From Chitinophaga arvensicola (lineage in GTDB: Bacteria; Bacteroidota; Bacteroidia; Chitinophagales; Chitinophagaceae): a DNA stretch of 64,000 bases. Position numbers and translations under genes: made by a program. Positions 53,531 through 61,960 of the stretch are shown piece by piece; position 1 is the first letter of the stretch; each line of letters opens with the position of its first letter. The notes beneath the pieces were generated by a model. It was not told the DNA's origin, made no database searches, and saw only the letters and a list, made by a program, of their open reading frames with translations. The DNA lies in the NCBI RefSeq assembly GCF_900110835.1, contig NZ_FOJG01000002.1:1702979-1766978 (forward strand), given 5' to 3'.

Positions 53531-55762
53531 ATGAACACATTATTGTTAAAAACGGGTTTAAGACAACAGGCGATTTTTATTCCGGAAACAGTGGTACAGG
53601 AAAACAGTACACAGCTGTCGCCCACTACAGGCTTGCTGGTAGCCAACCTGGCTAAACTGGGCTTTGGGGTAACGGAAGATTTACTGCATGCACTGAACCA
53701 CACCACACCTGCGTATCAGGCCACTATCCTCGAAACATTCCGGGAAGTGATGGGGGTTAACAAGAACTGGACACCGCTGATAAAAAACTGGGAAGTACCT
53801 ACCCATGAATCGCTGACAGATCACCTGATTACCTGGTTTACCAATATATTTAAAGGTGCGGGTACTACCCTGCAATGCGGACATATTATACCAGCCAATA
53901 CCTTTCCCCTGGAAAGATACAATGGTTGCCCTTTCTGCGGTACTCCGTTTGAAACCGGGGAAATAGAACATTACGGACAGGGTAGCAAACTACGCATCCT
54001 GAAACGCTGGAATACGCAGCTGGCTGCAGATTACCTGAAAGACCTGCTGTCGTCCAAAACAGCACTGGACGCCACACAGGTGGAAAGTATGAAAACGTTG
54101 TTGTCTTTATTCCCTTTACCGGCAGTAAAGATCGGGATGAAAGAAACATTGGTTGCGGCAGTAGATGTGCTGATTGAAAAAGATCAGGCAGAGGAAGCCG
54201 GAAAACTGTTTACTACGCCTACGGATATACTCCGTTATCTCTGGTATAAACAAACCGGGTTCCTGCAACTGATCAAACCTGGCACTATTGTTAAACGTAA
54301 TAAAAAGAATCAGCGGCAGCTCCGTCCGGATATCTATCCGGCGGTGCAGCGGCCTGCCGCTGCCGCGACGCTGAAACTGAAATATAACCGCCGCCAGGGT
54401 TTGATGGTAGCCTGCTGGCTGAACCATCTCCACCTGGAAGCCGGAGCCATGTGTGAAATCATGCATCCGCAGCGGGGAATGTGGGTGCGCTTTATCCGCG
54501 CCCTGCGACTGGCCGAATTCAGCCAGCGCCCTGGCTTGGAAAAATTACGGGAGATGATGGACCGCTTCTACCGCCAGGATTACACCGTATGGCAGGGACA
54601 TGTAAACAAGTTCCGCTTGCGTTACGATGAAGCCAATACGATGCAGTTGTTGAAACAGCGGCCAGGCTTATTTGCCCGCTCCCTGTTTGCCAATATGCTT
54701 TGGTTCTCACCAGACGGGGTAACTGCCGCCTTCGCGGAAATCACAGACAAAGTGCCCATGCGTTTGCTGCTGACCTTACAGATGTATTCACTGTACTACT
54801 TTGATAAAAACACCACCCGTTCGGTAAAACCGCTGGGAGGTGTCAACAAAAGTATTCCGGCCAATCAGCAACTGCGTATCTACGAAGACGAACAACTGCA
54901 GGAAATGCAACAGGCGGTAACCAACCTGTGTATCGGCGCCATAAAGCAGCGATTCGCCAAAGTGGTTACCAATGCCGGCAGCATCTTCATCGCACCGGAA
55001 CTGTACCGTATACCACTGGCTATCGGCGACCGCAGCGAACAGGTGCAGGATCTGCCAGGCGCCTTAATGGGAACACGTTTTAAGGTAGAAAGCGATAAAA
55101 TTATCCTGTTTATGCAGTGGGGAAAAGGAATGCCTGCCCAACACCTGGATATGGACCTGAGCTGCCGTATCGCTTACGATCATCATGTAGATACCTGCTC
55201 CTTTGCCTACCTGAAAACAACCGGATGTACACATAGCGGAGATATCCGCTCCATCCCCGACCAGGTGGGAACCGCAGAATATATCGCCATAGATATTCCT
55301 GAACTGGAAAAGGCCGGCGCCCGGTATGTCACTTTCACCTGCAACGCTTACTGCAAGGGAGCCTTGTCACTGAACATGGTGCTGGGATGGATGAACAGCC
55401 AGCACCCGATGAAGATCTCTGAAAAAAAAGGTGTGGCCTACGATCCATCCTGTGTAGAACATATGGTACGCATTACCGGCGGCCTTACAAAGGGATTAGT
55501 CTTCGGCGTACTGGATGTAGCTGCCCGTGAAATCATCTGGCTGGAAATGGCCTTCGACGGACAAGTCGCGCAGGACCTGAGTTTTGCCACTGTACAGGCC
55601 ATCCTGAAAAAACTGGATAGTAAACTGAGTATAGGTCAGTTCCTCGAAGCAAAAGCAGCTGCACAGCAGCTCGTACACACCGACGCCGATAAGGCAGACG
55701 AAGTGTATACCCTGCAGTGGGCTACCAATACCGCCGCCGTGACGCAATTGTTTATCGATTGA
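53531..55762 (+). CDS. RING-like zinc site plus TerD-like domain protein (MXAN_6230/SCO0854-like)
   Basis: A 743-residue cytoplasmic protein starting at ATG 53531; upstream codons overlap the tRNA-like RNA and are excluded. Residues about 113-138 hold a treble-clef zinc site, CGH (116-118) plus CPFC (133-136), the second half of a RING. The middle (about 190-510) is helical and unrecognised. Residues about 515-690 resemble TerD, with DMDLSC (about 540) and the HSGD motif. I recall this as the MXAN_6230/SCO0854 family of RING domain proteins, function unknown. TerD proteins act in Ter stress-response systems and bind calcium. With the divergent WYL regulator and the tRNA-like RNA it makes a compact regulated locus, perhaps for RNA damage or phage defence (inference). 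Confidence 0.8.
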   Translation: MNTLLLKTGLRQQAIFIPETVVQENSTQLSPTTGLLVANLAKLGFGVTEDLLHALNHTTPAYQATILETFREVMGVNKNWTPLIKNWEVPTHESLTDHLITWFTNIFKGAGTTLQCGHIIPANTFPLERYNGCPFCGTPFETGEIEHYGQGSKLRILKRWNTQLAADYLKDLLSSKTALDATQVESMKTLLSLFPLPAVKIGMKETLVAAVDVLIEKDQAEEAGKLFTTPTDILRYLWYKQTGFLQLIKPGTIVKRNKKNQRQLRPDIYPAVQRPAAAATLKLKYNRRQGLMVACWLNHLHLEAGAMCEIMHPQRGMWVRFIRALRLAEFSQRPGLEKLREMMDRFYRQDYTVWQGHVNKFRLRYDEANTMQLLKQRPGLFARSLFANMLWFSPDGVTAAFAEITDKVPMRLLLTLQMYSLYYFDKNTTRSVKPLGGVNKSIPANQQLRIYEDEQLQEMQQAVTNLCIGAIKQRFAKVVTNAGSIFIAPELYRIPLAIGDRSEQVQDLPGALMGTRFKVESDKIILFMQWGKGMPAQHLDMDLSCRIAYDHHVDTCSFAYLKTTGCTHSGDIRSIPDQVGTAEYIAIDIPELEKAGARYVTFTCNAYCKGALSLNMVLGWMNSQHPMKISEKKGVAYDPSCVEHMVRITGGLTKGLVFGVLDVAAREIIWLEMAFDGQVAQDLSFATVQAILKKLDSKLSIGQFLEAKAAAQQLVHTDADKADEVYTLQWATNTAAVTQLFID

Positions 55763-55882
55763 TTTGTAAACCCCGGGCGCGGCAGGAGAATATGCCGTCG
55801 CCCTATTTCATCGATCTATTTGTGACCCCTGGCGTGGTAAAAGAATATACTGTCGCCCCCTTTCATCGATTCATTTGTGTCC
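55754..55882 (+). repeat. degenerate tandem repeat, about 56-bp unit
   Basis: Three ATCGAT(T/C)xATTTGT units begin at 55754, 55810 and 55865 (56 and 55 bp apart), each followed by a C-rich tract. The first two continue with similar GGCG(C/T)GG...GAATAT(G/A)C(C/T)GTCGCCC sequence. The first unit overlaps the last codons of the RING/TerD gene. No protein is assigned to the frames through it. Confidence 0.65.
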
Positions 55883-55897
55883 CCCCAATAAAACAGC

Positions 55898-55930
55898 AGC
55901 AGCACGATAACCCCGTGCTGCTTGTTGTTT
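55898..55930 (+). terminator. terminator after the RING/TerD gene
   Basis: AGCAGCACG (55898-55906) pairs with CGTGCTGCT (55914-55922), with a 7-nt loop, followed by TGTTGTTT. Confidence 0.6.
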
Positions 55931-56008
55931 CCGGTAAGAAACCGACCTTTTTTCATCTCCCCTCATCAATTTTATAAAAATCGTGTTATATTCATTGCAT
56001 TGTCATAC

Positions 56009-57163
56009 ATGAATAGAAACGCTTTACTACTACTGCTACTCAGTGCTCCTGCTGTAGGGTATGCCCAGCAGCAAAACCGGGCAGACACCACTGCTACTTT
56101 CGCTGCGCCCAAAGGTTTTTTTGATAATATCATGTATTATCTCAAACACACCAACGTAGAAAAGAAAAAGAAAAAAGTGGATCTCAGCTTCATCGGAGGG
56201 CCGGTGTATACACCGGAAACCAGCTTTGGGCTGGCCGTTATGATGGCAGCACAATACAAAACAGATAAGAAAGACTCCCTGCTACCGGTTTCCAATGCCG
56301 CGATTTATGCCTCCGGCGCCCTCACAGGGTTTTATGGTATCGGTATCAGCAATACCACCATTTTTCCGCACGACCGCTTCAGACTGGCCCTCAAAGCTTC
56401 ATTCAGCTCACGGCCCAATAAATACTGGGGAATCGGTTATGATGCGGGCAACGAGAAAGACAATTACACGGAATATGTGCAGCTCACAGAAAAACTGCTG
56501 GCAGATTTCAGCGTTAACCTGAACGGGAAACTGTTTGTTGGTCTTTGTACCCAGATCCAGAATGTACAGTCAAAGAAAATTGATACTGCTGGTGGCAAGC
56601 CCCTCATGATACCAGAAAAAGTGTTGGGCATAGGGGCAGGTCCCTTTATCGTATATGATACCCGCGACTTCATTCCCAACGCTTACAAAGGCATGTTCGT
56701 TCGCCTAGGATATCGTTTCTTTCCGTCCTTTTTTGGTAACAAGGCCGTGTTTTCACAGTTTGATCTGCAGTTCGACTGGTACAAGCAGCTATGGAAAGGC
56801 GCCGTACTGGCCACCGATCTCTATGGAGAAGAACGGAGCGGCGACGTGCCCTGGAGCCTGCTGGCAGAAGCCGGTGGTTCCAGTCGCCTGAGAGGCTACT
56901 ACGAAGGCCGGTTCCGCGACAAAAACTACCTGGCCGCGCAGATAGAATTACGACAGAAAGTCTACAACCGCAGTGGTGTAGTGGCATGGATAGGCGGGGG
57001 CAATGTGTTTCCCCGCATCAATGAATTTGAATTCCATCAGTCGCTGATCAGTTATGGCATCGGCTATCGCTGGGAGTTCAAAAAGCGCGTGAATATCCGG
57101 TTGGACTACGGACGTGGCAAAGATCAATCGGGCTTCTATTTCGGAATCAATGAAGTATTCTAG
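56009..57163 (+). CDS. outer membrane beta-barrel protein, BamA/TamA-like (surface antigen)
   Basis: A 384-residue protein from ATG 56009 (MNRNALLLLLLSAPAVGYAQ signal peptide); the open frame to 55922 is excluded. A short Lys-rich periplasmic segment (about 40-55) is followed by a 16-strand-type barrel with the Omp85 C-terminal pattern (GPFIVYDTRDF; GGSSRLRGYYEGRFRDKNYL; FGINEVF with a terminal Phe). No POTRA domains are present, so it is a small relative of BamA/TamA used for surface display or lipid or protein insertion. No partner gene is adjacent. Confidence 0.85.
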   Translation: MNRNALLLLLLSAPAVGYAQQQNRADTTATFAAPKGFFDNIMYYLKHTNVEKKKKKVDLSFIGGPVYTPETSFGLAVMMAAQYKTDKKDSLLPVSNAAIYASGALTGFYGIGISNTTIFPHDRFRLALKASFSSRPNKYWGIGYDAGNEKDNYTEYVQLTEKLLADFSVNLNGKLFVGLCTQIQNVQSKKIDTAGGKPLMIPEKVLGIGAGPFIVYDTRDFIPNAYKGMFVRLGYRFFPSFFGNKAVFSQFDLQFDWYKQLWKGAVLATDLYGEERSGDVPWSLLAEAGGSSRLRGYYEGRFRDKNYLAAQIELRQKVYNRSGVVAWIGGGNVFPRINEFEFHQSLISYGIGYRWEFKKRVNIRLDYGRGKDQSGFYFGINEVF

Positions 57164-57367
57164 GCTTCGCAGATACAGTAGCTTTCCGGCAGATACGTTC
57201 CGCAGCAATGCGCCGGCTGGCGCCATTCATTCACCGATCGCAAGACTCACAGTATTAATCCCGTGTTACCCCAGTAGATAATTATCTCCCGTATATAACA
57301 AAACTTTATAATTCACCTTTTCACTGCCAGCAACCATCACAGGTAACTTAGCACAAACCTGTTGTGC

Positions 57368-58135
57368 ATGAAGGCCACTTATACTTCCATTATCTTCTTG
57401 CTGATACCCGGCGCTGTTTTTGCCCAGAAAACCGTTTCCGGGCGCATCACCGATGCAACTTCCTTTCTTCCACTGGAAGGGGTGAGCGGCATCAACATCA
57501 GCACCCGTAAAACAGTGATCACCGATAGTAATGGCGCCTTTATCATTGGCAGTCACGCGGGCGATACCCTGCGCTTTTCCAGGATAGGGTATCTGCCGCA
57601 ACAGGTCATCATCAGCAGGGAACTGTTTAACCTCCCCACCCTTTCCATAAAAATGACCCAGGGCGTCATCACCCTGCAACAACAACTTGTAAGAGGGCAC
57701 AATCATTCTGCCGATTCCATGCGGCTCCGCGATGAATACGGTAAATATTTCAAGAAACCACAGCAATGGGATTTCAACCTGCTGCTGCCGAAGGAAAATA
57801 AAGCAGAATTACGGGATCAGTTTCATACCGTACGGCAAAGCGTCAATATTAACCAGCTGTATAAAAATCTCTCTTTCCGGCGGAATAAGCGGCTGAACAA
57901 CTTCCGGAAGACTTTATTGGCCAAAGAAGAAGCAGCGTACTGTGATCATGCCTATGATCCGGATATCGTGCAACAGGTAACGGGGCTGCATGGCGACAGC
58001 CTGGATTACTTTATGGCGCATTACCAGCCATCCACTGCTATATTGCAAACCAGTACCCGCTATGAACTGATGATCTGTATTAACCGGCTTTACCTACAGT
58101 ACAAGGATAGTATTGCCATGTTGGGGAAGAACTAG
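57368..58135 (+). CDS. secreted carboxypeptidase-regulatory-like domain protein
   Basis: A 255-residue protein from ATG 57368 (MKATYTSIIFLLIPGAVFAQ signal). Residues about 20-100 form a CarboxypepD_reg-like Ig domain (VSGRITDATSFLPLEGVSGI; TDSNGAFIIGSHAGDTL; ISRIGYLPQQ-like strand). A helical, Arg/Lys/Tyr-rich C-terminal half has no recognised domain. Stand-alone proteins of this type are common in Bacteroidota and are thought to sit in the periplasm. No operon partner. Confidence 0.8.
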   Translation: MKATYTSIIFLLIPGAVFAQKTVSGRITDATSFLPLEGVSGINISTRKTVITDSNGAFIIGSHAGDTLRFSRIGYLPQQVIISRELFNLPTLSIKMTQGVITLQQQLVRGHNHSADSMRLRDEYGKYFKKPQQWDFNLLLPKENKAELRDQFHTVRQSVNINQLYKNLSFRRNKRLNNFRKTLLAKEEAAYCDHAYDPDIVQQVTGLHGDSLDYFMAHYQPSTAILQTSTRYELMICINRLYLQYKDSIAMLGKN

Positions 58136-58206
58136 TACCGGGTGCATAATGATATCAGGGAGATGTATCATCGTTGACGGTGGACCTGACCACTAAAGAG
58201 AGTACA

Positions 58207-58422
58207 TTACTTCTCCCCTCCCTTACTCCCCTCCATCTGCTTTATAATGTTATTTACCTCCGTTTCCGTGGCACGCAGTTTCTGCTGGCAGAATTCGATC
58301 AGAATAGCTGCCCGTTTTACCTTTTCAGCCAGCAGATCTACAGAAACAGCTTCATTTTCTATTTCTTCGGCAATCAGTTGTAACTCATTATAGGCACTTT
58401 CATATGTCAGTTCCTGGCTCAT
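58207..58422 (-). CDS. xseB: exodeoxyribonuclease VII small subunit
   Basis: A 71-residue helical protein from ATG 58422 (MSQELTYESAYNELQLIAEE), with the XseB pattern YNEL..IAEEIENEAVSVDLLAEKVKRA. The long frame up to 58554 is an artefact of overlap with xseA. It shares 23 bp with the end of xseA, so the two are translated together. It is the regulatory partner of XseA in exonuclease VII, which degrades single-stranded DNA. Confidence 0.9.
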   Translation of the reverse strand: MSQELTYESAYNELQLIAEEIENEAVSVDLLAEKVKRAAILIEFCQQKLRATETEVNNIIKQMEGSKGGEK

Positions 58423-59839
58423 GTGTAATGTTTTTTTCAGTAATGGTAGCCTCCAGTGAAGCATCCTGCAATACCACCCGGATATGACTACCGGGCTGAA
58501 GGGAAGATGCGTCGGGAAGAATGTGCCCGTCCTGGTAAACGATGGCGAAGCCACGCTTCAGGATACTGGCAGGACTCATCAGTTTGAACAGGGCGTCGTA
58601 ATGGGCGACCTGTCCTCTTTTGCTTTGAATGAACAAACGGCTGAAGGACCGGAAACGGCCGATAGTATTGTCCAGGTCATTGAGCCTGTTGGAGACGGTG
58701 ATCCTGGGTTTTGACAATACGGCGTTTGATACGGAGATCAGTTCGCGGTGCCGGTTCAGCAGGCTGTTCCTGGAAGTATGTAATACGATGTTCTGGCTTA
58801 TGTTCAGCGCTTCCTTATGATTGGCCAGCAAGGTCCGCGACTGGTTGATAATGGTGCTGTTTAACCAGGACAATGCCTGGAAATGCGCGGAAAACAATTG
58901 CTGGGAGCGGATCAGGATGTTCTGTTGCATACTGATCACGGCTTCTTCAAAGGAGCGGTTGTGGGCGATGATCAACTCGGCTGCCTTGGTAGGCGTTTTG
59001 GTGGCGGTATGCGCCATCATGTCTGTGATGGTTTCATTCTTCTGGTGACCAATTCCTGTAATGATGGGAATCGGGAACTTTGCTACCGCCCGGCCAAGGA
59101 TAAAAGTGTCGAAGATCAGGAAGTCGGTTTGCGCGCCGCCCCCCCGGATGATCACGACGGCATCATAAGGGACCTGGCTGTTGTAGATATCGATCAGGCG
59201 TTGCTGTACCAACTCGGCTTTTGTTTCCCCCTGCACTACAGTGAAATAGTTATCGATCCGGAACGTATAGCCAAAATGGTTATGTTCCAGCGTATGCCGG
59301 AAATCCTGGTAACCGGCGGAGTTGCCGGAGGTAATTACGGCTAATCGCTGGATGACGGCATGTAAGGGCAGCTGGTTATTGCGGGTAATATAGCGGTCGC
59401 CGGACTTATAGATAAAATCTGCGCATTCCGTAGTGAGTCGCAGCAGGGTTTGTTGCTTTTGCTGTTCGAGCAGTCCTACGGTGAAGCTGGTATCGATATC
59501 AAGGAGAGTGATCTGCAAGCCATGCACCTGGTGGAAGCCAACGGATACCCTGACCAATACATGAATATCATTTTTAAAGGGCTGACCGGTTACGGTTTCA
59601 AATTCCCGGATCCGGATAGCGCCATTTCCCCAGGCAACGGCGGCTACTTTTGCGACAATGCCACCGGCATTTTCGTCTTTTTCCACCAGGTCGAAATAAT
59701 GATATCCTTTTTGCTGATAGTACGAATGATTGGTAATATCTGCCACCACCCAATAAGTTTGCTCAGCAAACACCTGCTGGAGGGTCTGCTGAATTTTCCC
59801 GGTGAGGACGGACAATTTTATAGCTGGAAAATCACTCAT
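58400..59839 (-). CDS. xseA: exodeoxyribonuclease VII large subunit
   Basis: A 479-residue nuclease subunit with an N-terminal OB-fold domain (about 1-100, YWVVADITNHSYYQQKGYHYF) and the catalytic domain with VITSGNSAGYQDFRHTL, YDAVVIIRGGGAQTD and ITGIGHQKNETITDMMAHTATKTP. A coiled-coil region (about 285-420) and a C-terminal segment (ILKRGFAIVYQDGH) follow. It is somewhat divergent from E. coli XseA but has the same architecture. It is upstream of xseB in the same operon. Confidence 0.93.
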   Translation of the reverse strand: MSDFPAIKLSVLTGKIQQTLQQVFAEQTYWVVADITNHSYYQQKGYHYFDLVEKDENAGGIVAKVAAVAWGNGAIRIREFETVTGQPFKNDIHVLVRVSVGFHQVHGLQITLLDIDTSFTVGLLEQQKQQTLLRLTTECADFIYKSGDRYITRNNQLPLHAVIQRLAVITSGNSAGYQDFRHTLEHNHFGYTFRIDNYFTVVQGETKAELVQQRLIDIYNSQVPYDAVVIIRGGGAQTDFLIFDTFILGRAVAKFPIPIITGIGHQKNETITDMMAHTATKTPTKAAELIIAHNRSFEEAVISMQQNILIRSQQLFSAHFQALSWLNSTIINQSRTLLANHKEALNISQNIVLHTSRNSLLNRHRELISVSNAVLSKPRITVSNRLNDLDNTIGRFRSFSRLFIQSKRGQVAHYDALFKLMSPASILKRGFAIVYQDGHILPDASSLQPGSHIRVVLQDASLEATITEKNITHEPGTDI

Positions 59840-59994
59840 GATACCGGGTAAAGATAAGTAAAACGATTATTATCGGCATGTCATGGAATCCCACAGGAAA
59901 TGTATATATTGCTTCAAGTTAAGTAAATGACTATACAACGAAGGTCAGCCAAAACCGTAACAAACACTTAATAACAGACTTATCCTGATTTATA

Positions 59995-60002
59995 TATTTT
60001 TG
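59995..60002 (+). promoter_or_regulatory. -7 box directly in front of the sigma gene start
   Basis: TATTTTTG matches TAnnTTTG and ends 4 nt before the ATG at 60007. If active, the transcript would begin at or after the start codon (leaderless). Confidence 0.4.
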
Positions 60003-60006
60003 CGCC

Positions 60007-60600
60007 ATGGGAGAAAATGAGCAGATAAAAGCGCTTTTTGAGAGGGTCTGCTATGACAACAGTGTTCAGGCGTATAATGAACTATACATAGCGTTATGTA
60101 CCCGGCTGATACATTTTTCTGCATCCATTGTATCCTCTTACCACCTGGCAGAAGAGATTGTGTCTGATGTGTTTCTTTCCCTATGGCAAAAAAAGAATGA
60201 GCTTTCACATGTGCAAAACCCGGTGGTGTATCTGTATGTCAGCACCAAAAACCGCTCACTGAATACTTTACAGGAACAGAAGAGACATCAGCATGATTCG
60301 CTGGATGAGTTGAATACCGATATGCTGGCCATCGCACCGGAGGCGGAAAACGGAATGGTATCTGCAGAAGTATCCCAGAAGATAGAAAGAGCCATCCGGA
60401 GCCTGCCCGCCCGCTGCCAGCTTATATTCCGCCTGATCAAACAAGACCGGCTCAGCTACCGGGAGGTAGCGGAACTGCTCAATATTTCCACCAAAACAGT
60501 AGATGCACAACTGACTATTGCCGTCAAAAAAATATCCCTGGCCATCCGTTTTGACCTGTCGGATGAAACCGCCCAGACCTATCTCCGGCTCGACTCCTAA
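60007..60600 (+). CDS. ECF RNA polymerase sigma factor
   Basis: A 197-residue sigma-70 family factor. Region 2 has HLAEEIVSDVFLSLWQKK. Region 4 has LSYREVAELLNISTKTVDAQ. It is followed by a FecR gene and a SusC gene with STN domain, a complete sigma/anti-sigma/receptor cascade in the plus direction. It should activate its own SusC operon on substrate sensing. Confidence 0.93.
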   Translation: MGENEQIKALFERVCYDNSVQAYNELYIALCTRLIHFSASIVSSYHLAEEIVSDVFLSLWQKKNELSHVQNPVVYLYVSTKNRSLNTLQEQKRHQHDSLDELNTDMLAIAPEAENGMVSAEVSQKIERAIRSLPARCQLIFRLIKQDRLSYREVAELLNISTKTVDAQLTIAVKKISLAIRFDLSDETAQTYLRLDS

Positions 60601-60717
60601 TTTTTTTTTATTTCCTTTAGGGAATTTCCACCTGCTTATTTGTCCTTCTATTAGACGCAGGGACAAAATCGCCTATTCACTTTAAAAAAGCACCTTTTTT
60701 TGTCCTTCACTGACACT

Positions 60718-61779
60718 ATGGATCAGGAAAAACTTTACGCATTACTGGCCCGCGAAATGGCCGGCATATTAACGACAGAAGAAGCGGAAGACCTGCGACA
60801 ATTGTTGCAGCAGTATCCGGATGCCAGCTATATACGGGAGGTATTCAGTCAGAACTGGACACCTGCCGGCAAGCAATATTCACCACAGCAGGTACAACAA
60901 CTAATGGAAAAGCATCAGCAACGCTTACAGCAAATAAGCGAGGCGGAGCCATACACCGAAGCACCGGAACCCCGCCGCCATTGGGGATGGTATAGTGGTA
61001 TTGCTGCAGGACTGCTAATTCTCCTGGCCCTGGGTGGCTACTGGCGCTATGGCCAGCAGAAAAAAACACCGGTGGTATTGTCACAACTGGTCACCGACAA
61101 ACGGATGCGCTCCCAGATACTGCTACCCGATGGCTCCCGCGTATGGCTGAATGCGGGCAGTAAACTGGACTATCCGCCGCAATTTGCCGCACATCAGCCC
61201 AGGGAAGTAACGCTGGAAGGAGAAGCTTTTTTTGTGGTACAACCAGATGCAGAAAGACCTTTCCGGGTTCACACCAAAACCTTTCAGATCCGGGTACTGG
61301 GCACCTCTTTCAATGTAAGGGCCTATCCGCTGGAAGACAGCGCAGTAGCGTCACTGGTGCAGGGCTCCGTGGAAGTGGTATTGAACGACGCATCCAAACA
61401 GGTAGTGTCCCTGAAACCAAATGAAAAATTAACCGTACCGGTACATCCCGCTACCGAACAAACGGAGAACATAGTAGCTGTGCATACACCACTGGTTATT
61501 TATAAAAGTAAGCTGACCACCCTTCAGGATAGTATCATCACTGAAACCGCGTGGGTACAGAATAAGCTGGCATTTAAACACCTTCAGCTGGATAAAGTAG
61601 TGACTATGCTGGAACAATGGTATGGAGTAGAAATTAACTTTAGCAACAACCGTAAAAAGCAACTGTATTTCACGGGCGTTTTTGAGTCTGAAAGTCTGGA
61701 GGAAGTACTGAATGCGCTGGAAACAACTTTATCATTTTCCTGGCATAAAGATGCCGACGGGAAAATATGGATTAACTAA
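60718..61779 (+). CDS. FecR family anti-sigma/transducer protein
   Basis: A 353-residue single-pass inner-membrane protein from ATG 60718 (MDQEKLYALLAREMAG). TM near residues 85-102 (WYSGIAAGLLILLALGGYW). FecR domain about 120-225 (RSQILLPDGSRVWLNAGSKL; VTLEGEAFFVVQPD; IRVLGTSFNVRAY) and DUF4974 about 280-352 (LAFKHLQLDKVVTMLEQWYG). It links the downstream SusC STN domain to the upstream sigma factor. Confidence 0.93.
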   Translation: MDQEKLYALLAREMAGILTTEEAEDLRQLLQQYPDASYIREVFSQNWTPAGKQYSPQQVQQLMEKHQQRLQQISEAEPYTEAPEPRRHWGWYSGIAAGLLILLALGGYWRYGQQKKTPVVLSQLVTDKRMRSQILLPDGSRVWLNAGSKLDYPPQFAAHQPREVTLEGEAFFVVQPDAERPFRVHTKTFQIRVLGTSFNVRAYPLEDSAVASLVQGSVEVVLNDASKQVVSLKPNEKLTVPVHPATEQTENIVAVHTPLVIYKSKLTTLQDSIITETAWVQNKLAFKHLQLDKVVTMLEQWYGVEINFSNNRKKQLYFTGVFESESLEEVLNALETTLSFSWHKDADGKIWIN

Positions 61780-61861
61780 TATTCTTTCACTCGTAAAACA
61801 CCAAACTGATCGTCTGAACAATTAGAAATTATTGCGCATTTAAAACTGTAACTGAAAAAAA

Positions 61862-61888
61862 ACGGGAAATGTTCGCACCATTCCCCGT
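61862..61888. other. hairpin between FecR and SusC genes
   Basis: ACGGGAAATG pairs with CATTCCCCGT (9 of 10 bp), with loop TTCGCAC. A T-run follows it only on the minus strand, so on the plus transcript it is not a clear terminator. It may be a processing or pausing structure between the two cistrons. Confidence 0.35.
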
Positions 61889-61960
61889 GTAAATATCGGT
61901 TAACGGCCTTGTATTGGGTAAACTTTCCATCAACAATTAATTAACCAACAAAACAAATGT

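Noticed and set aside
55717..55977. An 86-codon open frame after the RING/TerD gene
   Set aside because: It is a read-through of the 56-bp tandem repeat and the terminator hairpin, overlaps the preceding gene and has no domain-like sequence.
58423..58554. N-terminal extension of xseB
   Set aside because: It is antisense-frame sequence within xseA; XseB proteins are about 70-80 residues and start at MSQEL here.
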